From Janibacter corallicola NBRC 107790 (lineage in GTDB: Bacteria; Actinomycetota; Actinomycetes; Actinomycetales; Dermatophilaceae), in the NCBI RefSeq assembly GCF_001570965.1, contig NZ_BCSR01000022.1:1-47801 (forward strand): DNA of 47,801 nt. Reading direction: 5' to 3'. Both the position numbers and the translations under genes were made by a program. Each line of letters starts with the position of its first letter. Positions within the stretch are counted from its first letter, which is position 1. Shown here piece by piece: positions 8,313 through 16,217 of the stretch. The notes below the pieces were generated by a model. That model saw only the letters and a program-made list of their open reading frames with translations. It made no database searches and had not been told where the DNA came from.

Positions 8313-8437
8313 GGAATGCGCCTCTCTTCCAACGTTTGTGCCATCTACAGGTAAGCCGCTCGGGTACGGGAGGCCAACTTAGTGGCCCAGTCGTGACCTA
8401 CCCGTGACCTTCGTGGAGGCATGTCGGAGGTCTGCCA

Positions 8438-8443
8438 TAGGCT
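8438..8443 (+). promoter_or_regulatory. -10 element for leaderless tmk
   Basis: TAGGCT fits the actinobacterial -10 consensus TANNNT and ends 6 nt before the tmk ATG, which places the transcription start on the A of the start codon. There is no Shine-Dalgarno sequence, consistent with a leaderless mRNA. Confidence 0.5.
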
Positions 8444-8449
8444 CGCGGG

Positions 8450-9070
8450 ATGAGCGCACGAGCGGGGACCTTCATCGCCTTCGAAGGGGGCGACGGTGCC
8501 GGCAAGTCCACGCAGGTGGAGCGGCTGGCGCAGGCCCTGCGGGAGGCAGGCCGCGAGGTCGTGGTCACCCGGCAGCCGGGCGGGACGCCGCTCGGCGGGC
8601 AGCTGCGCGAGCTGCTGCTGCACGGCGGTGGGGTCGGCCCCCGTGCCGAGGCGCTCGTCTTCGCCGCCGACAAGGCACAGCACGTCGACGAGGTCATCTG
8701 CCCCGCCCTGGAGCGGGGCGCGGTCGTGGTCACCGACCGCTACACCGACTCCGCCATCGCCTACCAGGGGGCGGGCCGGGAGCTTGACGTCGACGAGGTG
8801 ACCCGGCTGCAGCACTGGGCCGTGGCCGGCGTGCTGCCCGACCTGACCGTCCTCATCGACGTGGACCCGGCCGAAGGACGCCGGCGTCGCCGTGGCGAGC
8901 AGGACCGGCTCGAGGCGGAGGCGGATGCCTTCCACGCGGCCGTGCGCGAGCACTTCCTCGCGATCGCTGCGGCGCAGCCGCAGCGGTACCTCGTGGTCGA
9001 CGCCGCGCAGCCGCCCGAGGCGGTCGCGACGCAGGTGAGGGACTCCCTTCGCAAGCGGGGTCTGTTGTGA
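8450..9070 (+). CDS. tmk: Thymidylate kinase
   Basis: A 206-residue dTMP kinase making dTDP from dTMP and ATP. The P-loop EGGDGAGKST occupies residues 12-21, the substrate-binding motif DRYTDSAIAYQG lies in the middle, and a Arg-rich LID (EGRRRRRGEQDRLE) follows, all in the expected order and at normal family length. The ATG has no ribosome binding site but a -10 box sits 6 nt upstream. The stop overlaps the start of holB (GTGA), the usual actinobacterial tmk-holB pairing. Confidence 0.95.
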   Translation: MSARAGTFIAFEGGDGAGKSTQVERLAQALREAGREVVVTRQPGGTPLGGQLRELLLHGGGVGPRAEALVFAADKAQHVDEVICPALERGAVVVTDRYTDSAIAYQGAGRELDVDEVTRLQHWAVAGVLPDLTVLIDVDPAEGRRRRRGEQDRLEAEADAFHAAVREHFLAIAAAQPQRYLVVDAAQPPEAVATQVRDSLRKRGLL

Positions 9071-10236
9071 CCTCGCCTCCCGTGGCCGCCCGAGGGGTCT
9101 GGCGTGACGTCGTCGGCCAGCCCGAGACCATCGCCGCCCTCGAACGGGCCGTCGCCGACCCCGCGTCCATGACCCATGCGTGGCTCTTCACCGGGCCGCC
9201 GGGCTCCGGGCGCTCGGTGGCCGCCCGGGCGTTCGCGGGGGCCTTGCAGTGCCCTGACGGTGGCTGCGGGGAGTGTCGGGAGTGCCGTACCGCACTCGAC
9301 GGCACCCACGCCGACGTGGACGTGCTGAGCACCGAGGCACTGTCCATCGGGGTGGCGCAGACCCGTGACCTCGTCCAGCTCGCCGGGCGCTCGCCAAGCA
9401 TCGGGCGCTACCGGGTCATCCTCGTCGAGGACGCCGATCGGCTCACCGAGCAGTCCGGCAACGTCCTGCTGAAGGCGCTGGAGGAGCCGACCCCGCGCAC
9501 GGTGTGGCTGCTCTGCGCGCCCAGCCTCGAGGACGTGCTCATCACGGTGCGCTCGCGCTCGCGGCACGTGCGGCTGCGCACTCCTCCCGTGGCGGAGGTG
9601 GCCGGGCTCCTGAACCGTCGGGACGGCATCGACCTGGGCATGGCGACCTACGCCGCGCGGGCGGCGCAGAGCCACATCGGGCTCGCCAAACGGCTCGCCA
9701 CCGACGAGGGTGCCCGGATCCGCCGCCGCGACACCATCGGTCTGGCGGTGCGGATCAGGGGGGTCTCCGATGCCGTGGGCGCCGCCGCCGACCTGCTGCA
9801 GATCGCCGAGCAGGAGCGCGACCGCAGCCTCGAGGCGCGCTCGACCCACGAGCGGGAGCGGCTGCTGGAGACGCTCGGGGCGGACCCGGCTGCGCGCACC
9901 CAGCCACCGCACGTGCGCGCGCAGATCAACGCCCTCGCCAAGGAGCAGAAGACCCGCGCCACCCGCTTCACCCGCGATATGGTCGACCGCGCGCTCGTGG
10001 ACCTGATGTCGGTCTACCGCGACGCGCTCGTGCTGCGCGCCGGCTCACCCGTGGGCCTCGTCAACGAGGACGCCCGCCCGGTGGTCGAGGAGGTGGCCAC
10101 GGCCTTCACCGCCGAAGGGCTGCTGCGGGCGATGGAGGCGATCGCCACGGCACGGGAGCGCATCGAGGCCAATGTCGCCCCCCTGCTGGCGCTGGAGGCG
10201 ATGGCCGTCGCGCTGCGGGTGCCCGCGGGTCGGTAG
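9067..10236 (+). CDS. holB: DNA polymerase III subunit delta prime
   Basis: A 389-residue clamp-loader subunit. It shows Walker A-like GPPGSGRSVAA, in which the usual lysine is arginine (delta prime does not hydrolyse ATP), a zinc-binding cluster CX4CX2CX2C (CPDGGCGECREC), Walker B-like VILVEDADRL, and the sensor SRSRHVRL in place of the SRC motif. The C-terminal third is helical collar. The GTG start overlaps the tmk stop by 4 nt. Its stop codon TAG is also the start of the -10 box of the next gene. Confidence 0.93.
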   Translation: MTSPPVAARGVWRDVVGQPETIAALERAVADPASMTHAWLFTGPPGSGRSVAARAFAGALQCPDGGCGECRECRTALDGTHADVDVLSTEALSIGVAQTRDLVQLAGRSPSIGRYRVILVEDADRLTEQSGNVLLKALEEPTPRTVWLLCAPSLEDVLITVRSRSRHVRLRTPPVAEVAGLLNRRDGIDLGMATYAARAAQSHIGLAKRLATDEGARIRRRDTIGLAVRIRGVSDAVGAAADLLQIAEQERDRSLEARSTHERERLLETLGADPAARTQPPHVRAQINALAKEQKTRATRFTRDMVDRALVDLMSVYRDALVLRAGSPVGLVNEDARPVVEEVATAFTAEGLLRAMEAIATARERIEANVAPLLALEAMAVALRVPAGR

Positions 10237-10239
10237 CGT
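10234..10239 (+). promoter_or_regulatory. -10 element overlapping the holB stop codon
   Basis: TAGCGT, whose TAG is the holB stop codon, lies 6 nt before the ATG of the next gene. This is the spacing expected for leaderless transcription from that ATG. Confidence 0.45.
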
Positions 10240-10245
10240 GACCCC

Positions 10246-11820
10246 ATGCTCGCGACGACTCCGCCCTTCGAGGCTCGCTGGCGCTCGCACCTCAGGACCC
10301 GGCGGTGGGCTGCCCTCGTGGCGGCGCTCGCGCTGCCCCTGACCGGCTGCTCCGTCCTCTCGCCGGGCCCAGAGCCGAGCGGCCTGGACAGCGAGTCCGC
10401 GGCGCCGCTGCCGGAGGACAAGGCGGACCTCAAGCCCTTCTACGAGCAGCAGCTGAAGTGGGGCGACTGCCCGACCGGACCCGGTGAGTGCGCGCAGCTG
10501 AAGGTCCCCGTCGACTGGTCGAAGCCGAAGGGCGAGACGATGAAGATCGGCGTCTACCGGGCGAAGGCGACCGGTGACAGCGCCGGCTCGCTCGTCGTCA
10601 ACCCCGGCGGCCCCGGGGGCTCGGGCATGGACTACGCCGCGGCCGCGGACCAGATCGTCAGCAGCGAGGTCCGACGCCACTTCGACATCGTGGGCTTCGA
10701 CCCGCGCGGCGTCGGCGTCTCCGAGCCCATCGACTGCCTCACGGACCCGGAGCTGGACGACTTCCTCGGCCAGGACCCGACCCCGGACGACACGGCGGAG
10801 CGGAAGGAGGCCGTGAGCATCGCGAAGGACTTCGCGAAGAAGTGCGAGGAACGGGTCGGCACCGAGCTCCAGCACGTCTCGACCAAGGACGCCGCGCAGG
10901 ACATGGACGCCCTGCGGGCGGTCCTCGGCGACGCCAAGCTGAACTACCTGGGCAAGTCCTACGGCACCTACCTCGGGACCCTCTACGCGGAGAACTTCCC
11001 GAAGAACGTCGGCCGGATGGTCCTCGACGGTGCGGTACCGCCCGATGTGAGCACGCTGGAGTTCGACAAGGGGCAGGCCAAGGGCTTCGACGACGCGACC
11101 ACGGCCTGGGCCAAGGACTGCGTGAGCCAGACCTGTCCGCTCGGCTCGAACGTCGAGGAGGTCACCGGCTCGGTCCAGGACCTGCTGAAGGAGCTGGACG
11201 AGAAGCCGATCAGCGGCAGCGGGGGTCTTCGCCTCACCGAGGGGTGGGCGACGATGGGCATCGCCCAGGCGATGTACGACGAGGCGCAGTGGTGGACGCT
11301 GACCAAGGCGATCGTCTCCGCGCAGGAGGGCGACGGCGGCGGGCTGATGTCGCTCGCGATGCAGTACGCGATGCGCGACCCCTCGGGTGGCTACTCCTCG
11401 AACCTCATGGAGTCCTTCCGGGTCATCAGCTGCGCCGATCGCCAGCCCACGACCTCGGTGGAGGACTGGTCGGAGTACGCGGCGAAGATCAAGGACGTCG
11501 CGCCGATCCTCGGCGGTTCCTTCGGGTGGCAGTCCTCGCTGTGCGCGGTCTGGCCGACGCAGGCCGAGGAGGAGCCGCACGAGGTCTCGGCGAAGGGGGC
11601 CGACCCGATCCTCGTGGTCGGCACCACCAATGACCCGGCGACGCCCTACAGGTGGGCGAAGCGGCTCGACGACCAGCTCGCCGACTCGACGTTGCTGACC
11701 TACGAGGGCGAGGGCCACACCGCCTACCGCCGCGGGAGCGACTGCGTCGACAAGGCCGTCGACAACTACTGGCTCACCGGCGAGCTGCCGAAGAGGGAGG
11801 ACCGCACCTGCAGCTCCTGA
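10246..11820 (+). CDS. Secreted alpha/beta hydrolase lipoprotein, TAP-like (tripeptidyl aminopeptidase family)
   Basis: A 524-residue exported hydrolase of the Streptomyces SlpD/SlpE-type peptidase family. An Arg-rich N-terminus, hydrophobic segment and lipobox LTGC mark it as a lipoprotein. The oxyanion region VVNPGGPGGSGMDY precedes the nucleophile elbow GKSYG (Ser near 238), and the catalytic His lies in GEGHTAY near the C-terminus inside the TAP-like C-terminal domain (ILVVGTTNDPATPY...). Several Cys near the C-terminus (SDC, RTC) suggest disulphides. It is probably transcribed leaderless from its own promoter rather than with holB. The peptide substrate is unknown. Confidence 0.85.
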   Translation: MLATTPPFEARWRSHLRTRRWAALVAALALPLTGCSVLSPGPEPSGLDSESAAPLPEDKADLKPFYEQQLKWGDCPTGPGECAQLKVPVDWSKPKGETMKIGVYRAKATGDSAGSLVVNPGGPGGSGMDYAAAADQIVSSEVRRHFDIVGFDPRGVGVSEPIDCLTDPELDDFLGQDPTPDDTAERKEAVSIAKDFAKKCEERVGTELQHVSTKDAAQDMDALRAVLGDAKLNYLGKSYGTYLGTLYAENFPKNVGRMVLDGAVPPDVSTLEFDKGQAKGFDDATTAWAKDCVSQTCPLGSNVEEVTGSVQDLLKELDEKPISGSGGLRLTEGWATMGIAQAMYDEAQWWTLTKAIVSAQEGDGGGLMSLAMQYAMRDPSGGYSSNLMESFRVISCADRQPTTSVEDWSEYAAKIKDVAPILGGSFGWQSSLCAVWPTQAEEEPHEVSAKGADPILVVGTTNDPATPYRWAKRLDDQLADSTLLTYEGEGHTAYRRGSDCVDKAVDNYWLTGELPKREDRTCSS

Positions 11821-11841
11821 CCCGGTGGTGTCGGTTCGTCC

Positions 11842-11862
11842 GTATACCCGGTATGGGTATAC
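11842..11862. promoter_or_regulatory. CsoR-type operator upstream of the ydhK homolog
   Basis: GTATACCC-N5-GGGTATAC is a perfect 8-bp inverted repeat with a 5-nt spacer (GGTAT), 44 nt before the lipoprotein start. It matches the ATACCC-N5-GGGTAT pattern described for copper-sensing CsoR and related CsoR/RcnR-family repressors. It overlaps TATACC/TATGGG sequences that could form the -10 box, so repressor binding would block the promoter. No csoR gene is in the window. Confidence 0.65.
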
Positions 11863-11906
11863 CGTGAACTCGTCGGGTGAGCCGCGCTCCGTCGAAGGGA
11901 CTCGAG

Positions 11907-12479
11907 ATGCAGAAGCGACGCACGATCCTCCTGACCGCCGTGCTCGGAGCCGGTCTGGGGCTGACCGGCTGCGGGGCAGGGGCGCAGCAGGACCAGCCGA
12001 GCCAGTCGGCCGGCCAGCACGACGGCGACGAGCACCATGGCGGGATGGAGCACCCGATGGACGGTGGCCCCCCGCCGGCCGGGATCGAGAAGGCTCCCGA
12101 CGCCAAGTACCCGGTCGGCAGCACGGTCAGGCTGACCACGGACCACATGCCGGGCATGAAGGGCGCAAGAGCCACGATTGCCGGCGCCTACGACACCTGG
12201 ACCTACTCGGTGGACTACACGCCGAAGGGCGGCGGCCAGCGTGTGACCGACCACAAGTGGGTCGTGCAGGAGGAGTTGAAGGACGTGCGTGGGCAGCGCC
12301 TCGCAGACGGCACGAAGGCCACCCTGCTCGCCGACCACATGAAGGGCATGAAGGGTGCGAAGGCGACCATCGCCTCATCGACCGGAGAGACGGTCTACAT
12401 GGTCGACTACACCGCCGACGGCATGACGATGAAGAACCACAAGTGGGTCGTCGAGAGCGAGATCCGCCCGGCGAAGTGA
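11907..12479 (+). CDS. YdhK-family (DUF1541) lipoprotein
   Basis: A 190-residue lipoprotein with lipobox LTGC (Cys22), then a His/Met-rich stretch (HDGDEHHGGMEHPM) and two tandem DUF1541 units, each marked by DHM-x-GMKGA followed by a strand-rich segment ending DHKWVVQEE or NHKWVVESE. The Met/His content and the CsoR-type operator suggest that it binds or buffers copper at the cell surface; this is inference, as the family has no settled biochemical role. ATG 11907 has AAGGGA 6 nt upstream and is preferred over a GTG at 11877. It converges on the amidase gene with a 13-nt gap. Confidence 0.85.
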   Translation: MQKRRTILLTAVLGAGLGLTGCGAGAQQDQPSQSAGQHDGDEHHGGMEHPMDGGPPPAGIEKAPDAKYPVGSTVRLTTDHMPGMKGARATIAGAYDTWTYSVDYTPKGGGQRVTDHKWVVQEELKDVRGQRLADGTKATLLADHMKGMKGAKATIASSTGETVYMVDYTADGMTMKNHKWVVESEIRPAK

Positions 12480-12492
12480 GCCGCGGCCGCCC

Positions 12493-13569
12493 CTAGGACT
12501 GGCGCGCCTCGGCGCCGCTGCGGATCTCGGGCAGCCGCCCGGCCAGGTACTGCCCGGGGCAGGCGGTCTGGTTCACGTCCCGGTGGCCGATGATCGTCTT
12601 GCGCTGCTCGCCGTCGATGGTGGCGGTGCCGGCGGGGTCGACGCCGTGCAGGTCGAGCTTCCAGGCGAGGAAGCGCTCGATCCCGGCGGTCATGGCGTCC
12701 GGCGCCGCGGCCTCGTCGTAGTTGCCGAGGGCGGAGATGCCGGTCGTCTCGTCGTTGACGCCGAGGGCGTGGGCGCCGATGACGGCCTCCTCCAGGCCGC
12801 CGGCGCGGCCCTCCCAGAGGCGGCCCCACTTGTCGACCAGCACGTTGTAGCCGATGTCGTCCCAGCCGTGGCTGTTCACGTGGTAGTCGTAGATGCCCCG
12901 GATGAGCTCCGGCACCTCGGCCTTGGTGTAGTCGTTGGTGCCCGCGGTGTGGTGGACCACCGCTCCGCGGACCTCGCCGTACTCCGGGTCGCCCCGGCGC
13001 ATGGACTCGTCGGCGCCCCAGGCGGCGCGGCTGCGCACGGTCGGGCGCTCGGTGTCGGACTCCGCCTCCGTCGAGGTGGCCTGTGGCGAGGTGACCGTTG
13101 CCGGGGTCGCGGTGGCGTCGGCGGGGGAGGTGCCGGGGTCGATGACGTCGACGGTCAGGTCGTCCGGGCGCTCGCCGGGCGACTCGACCCTGACCTGGAT
13201 GCCGTCGGCGGTGTCGGTGGTCAACGGCTCGGTGCCGCCGCGGGTGGACTCGGCTCTCGCAGCGGCGGCGGGGCCCCCTTCGGGATCCAGTGTGGTCCAG
13301 TCGCTCCAGTCGCCGGAGTCGGCGTCCCGGGTGCGCACGGAGGTCTCGACGTCCGTGCGGTGCCCCTCCCACGTCACGCCGGCGACGCGGAAGTCCCGGG
13401 TGTCGAGCTGCTCGGTCAGCCCGGACCCGTCGATGGCATCGAGCGCGATGGACTCGCGCTGGACATCGACGGGCCGGGGGGCCGCCCCTGCATCGGCGGC
13501 CGGGGCGATGACGGTCAGTGACGCACCCAGGGCGACGGGGAGCAGGCGGGCGGTGGTGCGGTGGCTCAT
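12493..13569 (-). CDS. Secreted N-acetylmuramoyl-L-alanine amidase (PGRP/Amidase_2)
   Basis: A 358-residue exported peptidoglycan hydrolase. It has a Sec-type leader (RLLPVALGASLTVIAPAADAGAA), a beta-rich N-terminal region, a Pro/Thr/Ala linker and a C-terminal PGRP domain starting TVRSRAAWGADESMRR. Zinc ligands are visible as the His pair in VVHHTAGT, the His in IIGHRDV and the Cys in TACPGQY. WDDIGYNVLVDKWGRLWEGRAGG is the usual PGRP core. It cuts between MurNAc and L-Ala in cell-wall stems. ATG 13569 directly precedes the signal sequence. Confidence 0.9.
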   Translation of the reverse strand: MSHRTTARLLPVALGASLTVIAPAADAGAAPRPVDVQRESIALDAIDGSGLTEQLDTRDFRVAGVTWEGHRTDVETSVRTRDADSGDWSDWTTLDPEGGPAAAARAESTRGGTEPLTTDTADGIQVRVESPGERPDDLTVDVIDPGTSPADATATPATVTSPQATSTEAESDTERPTVRSRAAWGADESMRRGDPEYGEVRGAVVHHTAGTNDYTKAEVPELIRGIYDYHVNSHGWDDIGYNVLVDKWGRLWEGRAGGLEEAVIGAHALGVNDETTGISALGNYDEAAAPDAMTAGIERFLAWKLDLHGVDPAGTATIDGEQRKTIIGHRDVNQTACPGQYLAGRLPEIRSGAEARQS

Positions 13570-13666
13570 GGGATCTCTCGCGGGTCGGGGTCCACGGGCA
13601 CACCCACGCTAAGGCGTTCTGCTTTGTGCTGCAGCGTGATCGGGAGACGACTCCGGTGCACGAAGG

Positions 13667-13703
13667 GGCCCCGGGCCCGCCCCCGTGGGGCGGACCCGGG
13701 GCC
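13667..13703 (-). terminator. Strong hairpin after the acidic lipoprotein gene
   Basis: 17-nt arms 13667-13683 and 13687-13703 (GGCCCCGGG... / ...CCCGGGGCC) pair with one mismatch that becomes a G-U wobble in the minus-strand transcript, with a 3-nt loop. It lies 43 nt past the stop of the 13746-14465 gene. The rest of 13570-13745 holds the upstream region of the amidase; no clear promoter was assigned. Confidence 0.7.
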
Positions 13704-13745
13704 GCCTGCCGCACCCGGCTGCTGGTCAGCCGCGGGCGAGGAGCC

Positions 13746-14465
13746 CTACTTCATCCACACGATCCTGCCGTCTTCCTCGTAGTCGGTGTCGTAGTCCGAG
13801 TACTGCGCTCCGCCGACCTTCATGCCGTCCTTGATCATGGCCACGTCGCAGGTCTGCTCGGTGTCCCCGGGGCCGAAGTCCTCCGGCACCGAGTTCAGCT
13901 CGCACTTCTTGAACGGCGAGGTGCTGACGATGCTCAGGGTCGGCGCCTTCTGCCCGGTGGTCAGCACCGGGTCGACGTCCTCGAGGATGTCGTTGGCCAG
14001 GTCCTTGGAGCTGTTGGTCCCGGTCATCTCGTAGTGGACGTAGACCGGGGTGTACTCCTTGTACTTCTCGCTGTTCTCCAGCATGGACAAGTCCTTGAAC
14101 TTGCCCTTCTCGATCTTGGTGACGGTCACGGTCAGCGCCGCGCCGTCGTCACCCTGGGGGACCGTGGCGGTGTCCCCCAGGCCGAGCTCGGTGCCCGGCT
14201 TGGTCAGCTTGTCCTTGCCCTTGGCAGCGGCGTCGTCCCCGTCGGTCTCGCTCTCGGAGGACTCCTCCTCGGAGCTGCTCTCGGAGGGCTCCTCCGCGGA
14301 GGTCTCCTCGTCGGTGGCGCTGGTCTCATCCGAGCTCTCGGCGCTCTGGCTGCTCGTCTCGCTCGTCTGGGTGTCCGATGAGTCGGTATCGGTGTCGGAG
14401 CCGCAGGCGGTCAGCGCGAGCGCGGCAGTGGCGGTGACGGCGACGATGTATCGCTTCGTCGACAT
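13746..14465 (-). CDS. Acidic lipoprotein with Ser/Glu-rich linker (DUF4352-like)
   Basis: A 239-residue lipoprotein with leader and lipobox LTACGSD (Cys21), about 55 residues of Ser/Glu/Thr/Asp low complexity, then a domain that resembles the DUF4352 immunoglobulin-like fold (LTVTVTKIEKG..., YTPVYVHYEMTGTNSS). Two Cys in the domain (KKCELN, QTCDV) could form a disulphide. A GAAGGGG ribosome binding site sits about 11 nt before ATG 14465. The linker would hold the domain away from the membrane through the wall. The function is unknown; no neighbour clarifies it. Confidence 0.75.
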   Translation of the reverse strand: MSTKRYIVAVTATAALALTACGSDTDTDSSDTQTSETSSQSAESSDETSATDEETSAEEPSESSSEEESSESETDGDDAAAKGKDKLTKPGTELGLGDTATVPQGDDGAALTVTVTKIEKGKFKDLSMLENSEKYKEYTPVYVHYEMTGTNSSKDLANDILEDVDPVLTTGQKAPTLSIVSTSPFKKCELNSVPEDFGPGDTEQTCDVAMIKDGMKVGGAQYSDYDTDYEEDGRIVWMK

Positions 14466-14552
14466 GTGTGATCATTCCCCTTCCCTGTGCAAACACGAGG
14501 CTCCTCGCATTGCTGCTCACAGTGCAGCACCGCGGTGCCTGCAGAGAACATA

Positions 14553-14564
14553 GGTCAATTGACC
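14553..14564. promoter_or_regulatory. 12-bp perfect palindrome upstream of the acidic lipoprotein gene
   Basis: GGTCAATTGACC is fully palindromic and AT-rich at its centre, about 88 nt upstream of the lipoprotein start. On the minus strand TATGTT, a -10-like hexamer, follows directly, so it could be an operator at the lipoprotein promoter. Confidence 0.3.
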
Positions 14565-14672
14565 CATGTCCAGGGGGTTCTTGGGGTCCGTTCGGCCTTC
14601 GCCGCACGAGTTCCATGAGCGAGGTGCAGGCGGGCGGGCGTTGTCAGGGGCGGATGCCAGTGTTGGGGACAA

Positions 14673-15017
14673 GCTGCCGCCCACGGCATCACCCGCATCA
14701 CCCGCGTGGTCACCGACAACGGCTCCTGCTACCGCGCCAACCACTTCACTCGATCGGTGCTCTCCTTCGCCTCACGACACCAGCGGATCAAGCCCTACAC
14801 GCCCAAGCACAACGGCAAGGTCGAGCGCTATCAGCAGACCATGGCCCGCGAGGTCCTCTACGCCGCCGCCTACCCCTGCGAAGAAGCTCGCCAACATCAG
14901 CTCCAGATATGGGTGACTCACGACAACTACCATCGGCCCCACAGCGCCATCGGAGACCAACCACCCGCCTCCCGCACCAAGACCCGCGTCACCAAGGTCA
15001 TGCCCAGTTACACCTAG
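14673..15017 (+). pseudogene. IS481-family transposase, C-terminal remnant
   Basis: Reading in the frame of 14676, the segment encodes AAHGITRITRVVTDNGSCYRA, then YTPKHNGKVERYQQTMAREVLYA and HDNYHRPHSAIG, ending in TAG. These are the second Asp (TDNG) and the Glu (KVERY) of the DDE triad of IS481-type transposases with their usual tail. The N-terminal helix-turn-helix half and the first Asp are missing; no start codon or matching terminal repeats were found nearby. It is a decayed insertion sequence about 160 nt from the 3' end of a tRNA gene. 14466-14672 upstream holds no other recognisable gene. Confidence 0.8.
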
Positions 15018-15128
15018 CCCGGGGCATGACCAGATCGCCCCCCGTCCGACGACGAAGGGAGCGGCTCCTGTCTGCGCGGTCCTGGATCCGACATGGGTTC
15101 CCAAGGGAGTCCCGCGCCTTGAGACGTG

Positions 15129-15171
15129 AAGAAGCCCGGTACCTCGCCTTCCGCGAGATGCCGGGCTTCTT
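15129..15171 (-). terminator. Terminator of tRNA-Thr
   Basis: AAGAAGCCCGG (15129-15139) and CCGGGCTTCTT (15161-15171) form a perfect 11-bp stem, with a nested CTCG/CGAG stem in the loop. It begins 7 nt past the tRNA 3' end on the minus strand and finishes with a T-rich CTTCTT. Confidence 0.75.
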
Positions 15172-15177
15172 GGGCCG

Positions 15178-15250
15178 AGCCGCCTAACGGAATCGAACCG
15201 TTGACCTATTCATTACGAGTGAATCGCTCTACCGACTGAGCTAAGGCGGC
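15178..15250 (-). tRNA. tRNA-Thr (anticodon CGT)
   Basis: A full cloverleaf reads on the minus strand from 15250. The acceptor GCCGCCT pairs with AGGCGGC, the D arm is GCTC...GAGC, the anticodon stem ATTCA/TGAAT encloses loop CTCGTAA with anticodon CGT, and the T arm is AACGG-TTCGATT-CCGTT. The discriminator base is T. No CCA is encoded. It decodes ACG codons, the rarer companion of the GGT-anticodon tRNA-Thr. Confidence 0.95.
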
Positions 15251-15274
15251 GTGCGCCCGTGGGCGCGAGGCACG

Positions 15275-15280
15275 AGTATA
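15275..15280 (-). promoter_or_regulatory. -10 box of the tRNA-Thr promoter
   Basis: On the minus strand TATACT lies 24 nt before the tRNA 5' end, with TTCGGT 18 nt further upstream as a possible -35. The -35 sits at the stop codon of the preceding hydrolase gene. Confidence 0.55.
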
Positions 15281-15304
15281 CGGATGCCTGCCCGGTCGAC
15301 CGAA

Positions 15305-16195
15305 TCAGGCCGCCGAAGCGCCCCGGGAGGCCACCCGGACCCGGCCCAGCACGGCGTCGACGATCTCCTCCGCGTGGGTCTCCGGCAGCCAGTGCCCGGT
15401 CTCGTAGGGGCGGGCGTCGATGAGCTCGTCGGCGTCCGCACCGGCTCGCTCGCGCAGCCGCTGGACGGTGTGGCGCGTCGAGGCCGACGCGAAGGCCGGG
15501 TCCTTCGTGCCCCAGAGGAAGGCGGTCGGCAGGACCGGTCGCGCGCGGCGGGGGCCCCCCTTCGCCCGGCTGCGGCGCCAGGTGAGGGTGGGGGAGAGGG
15601 CCGCCCGGTACCAGTTGAAGGGCCCTTCGCCGGCGCCCGGGCGCTTGAGCCGGGCAGCGTCGTGGGCGGCGCGCTCGCGGGGCATGCCGATCTTCTCCAG
15701 CACCTGCTGGGCGAAGAGCCGGAAGAAGAGCACCGGCAGGAGGGGAAGCGCGAAGAAGACCATGTACAGGCTGCGGCGCAGCTGGTCCCCGTGCCGGGCA
15801 CCGTGGGCCATACCCGACGGGCTCGGGGTGGACAGCACGGTGAGGGAGTCGACGCGCTCCGGGTGACTCGAGGCGATGGACCACGCCAGGGCACCGCCCC
15901 AGTCGTGCCCGACGACGTGCGCGCTCTCCAGGCCGGCGGCGTCCAGCAGCGCGGCCACGTCGGCGACGAGCTCCTCCATCACGTAGTCGTGGTGGTGCGG
16001 CGGTCGCGCGCCGGGGGAGTAGCCGCGCAGGTCGGGCGCGAGCACGCGCATCCCGGCGTCGGTTAGCCCGGGGGCCACCTTGTGCCAGCTGGTGCGGTCC
16101 TGCGGCCAGCCGTGCAGCAGCACCACCGCCGGCGCATCGGCCGGACCGCTGTCGTCGACGTCGAAGGTCAGTCCGTCCCGGGAGTAGTACCTCAC
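15305..16195 (-). CDS. Alpha/beta hydrolase, epoxide hydrolase/haloalkane dehalogenase type
   Basis: A 296-residue alpha/beta hydrolase. The oxyanion motif HGWP is followed by the nucleophile elbow GHDWGG, in which the nucleophile is Asp, not Ser; this is the pattern of epoxide hydrolases and dehalogenases. The acid may be the Asp in WGTKDPAF and the base His is in ETGHWLPE. A hydrophobic cap segment (MVFFALPLLPVLFF) suggests a lipophilic substrate or membrane contact. GTG 16195 has no Shine-Dalgarno but TAGCCT lies 6 nt before it. The substrate is unknown. Confidence 0.85.
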   Translation of the reverse strand: MRYYSRDGLTFDVDDSGPADAPAVVLLHGWPQDRTSWHKVAPGLTDAGMRVLAPDLRGYSPGARPPHHHDYVMEELVADVAALLDAAGLESAHVVGHDWGGALAWSIASSHPERVDSLTVLSTPSPSGMAHGARHGDQLRRSLYMVFFALPLLPVLFFRLFAQQVLEKIGMPRERAAHDAARLKRPGAGEGPFNWYRAALSPTLTWRRSRAKGGPRRARPVLPTAFLWGTKDPAFASASTRHTVQRLRERAGADADELIDARPYETGHWLPETHAEEIVDAVLGRVRVASRGASAA

Positions 16196-16201
16196 GTGAG
16201 C

Positions 16202-16207
16202 AGGCTA
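16202..16207 (-). promoter_or_regulatory. -10 element for the leaderless alpha/beta hydrolase gene
   Basis: TAGCCT on the minus strand ends 6 nt before GTG 16195, the spacing for transcription starting at the start codon. It lies in the 22-nt gap after the ABC permease stop. Confidence 0.45.
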
Positions 16208-16217
16208 GAGGCTCCGC

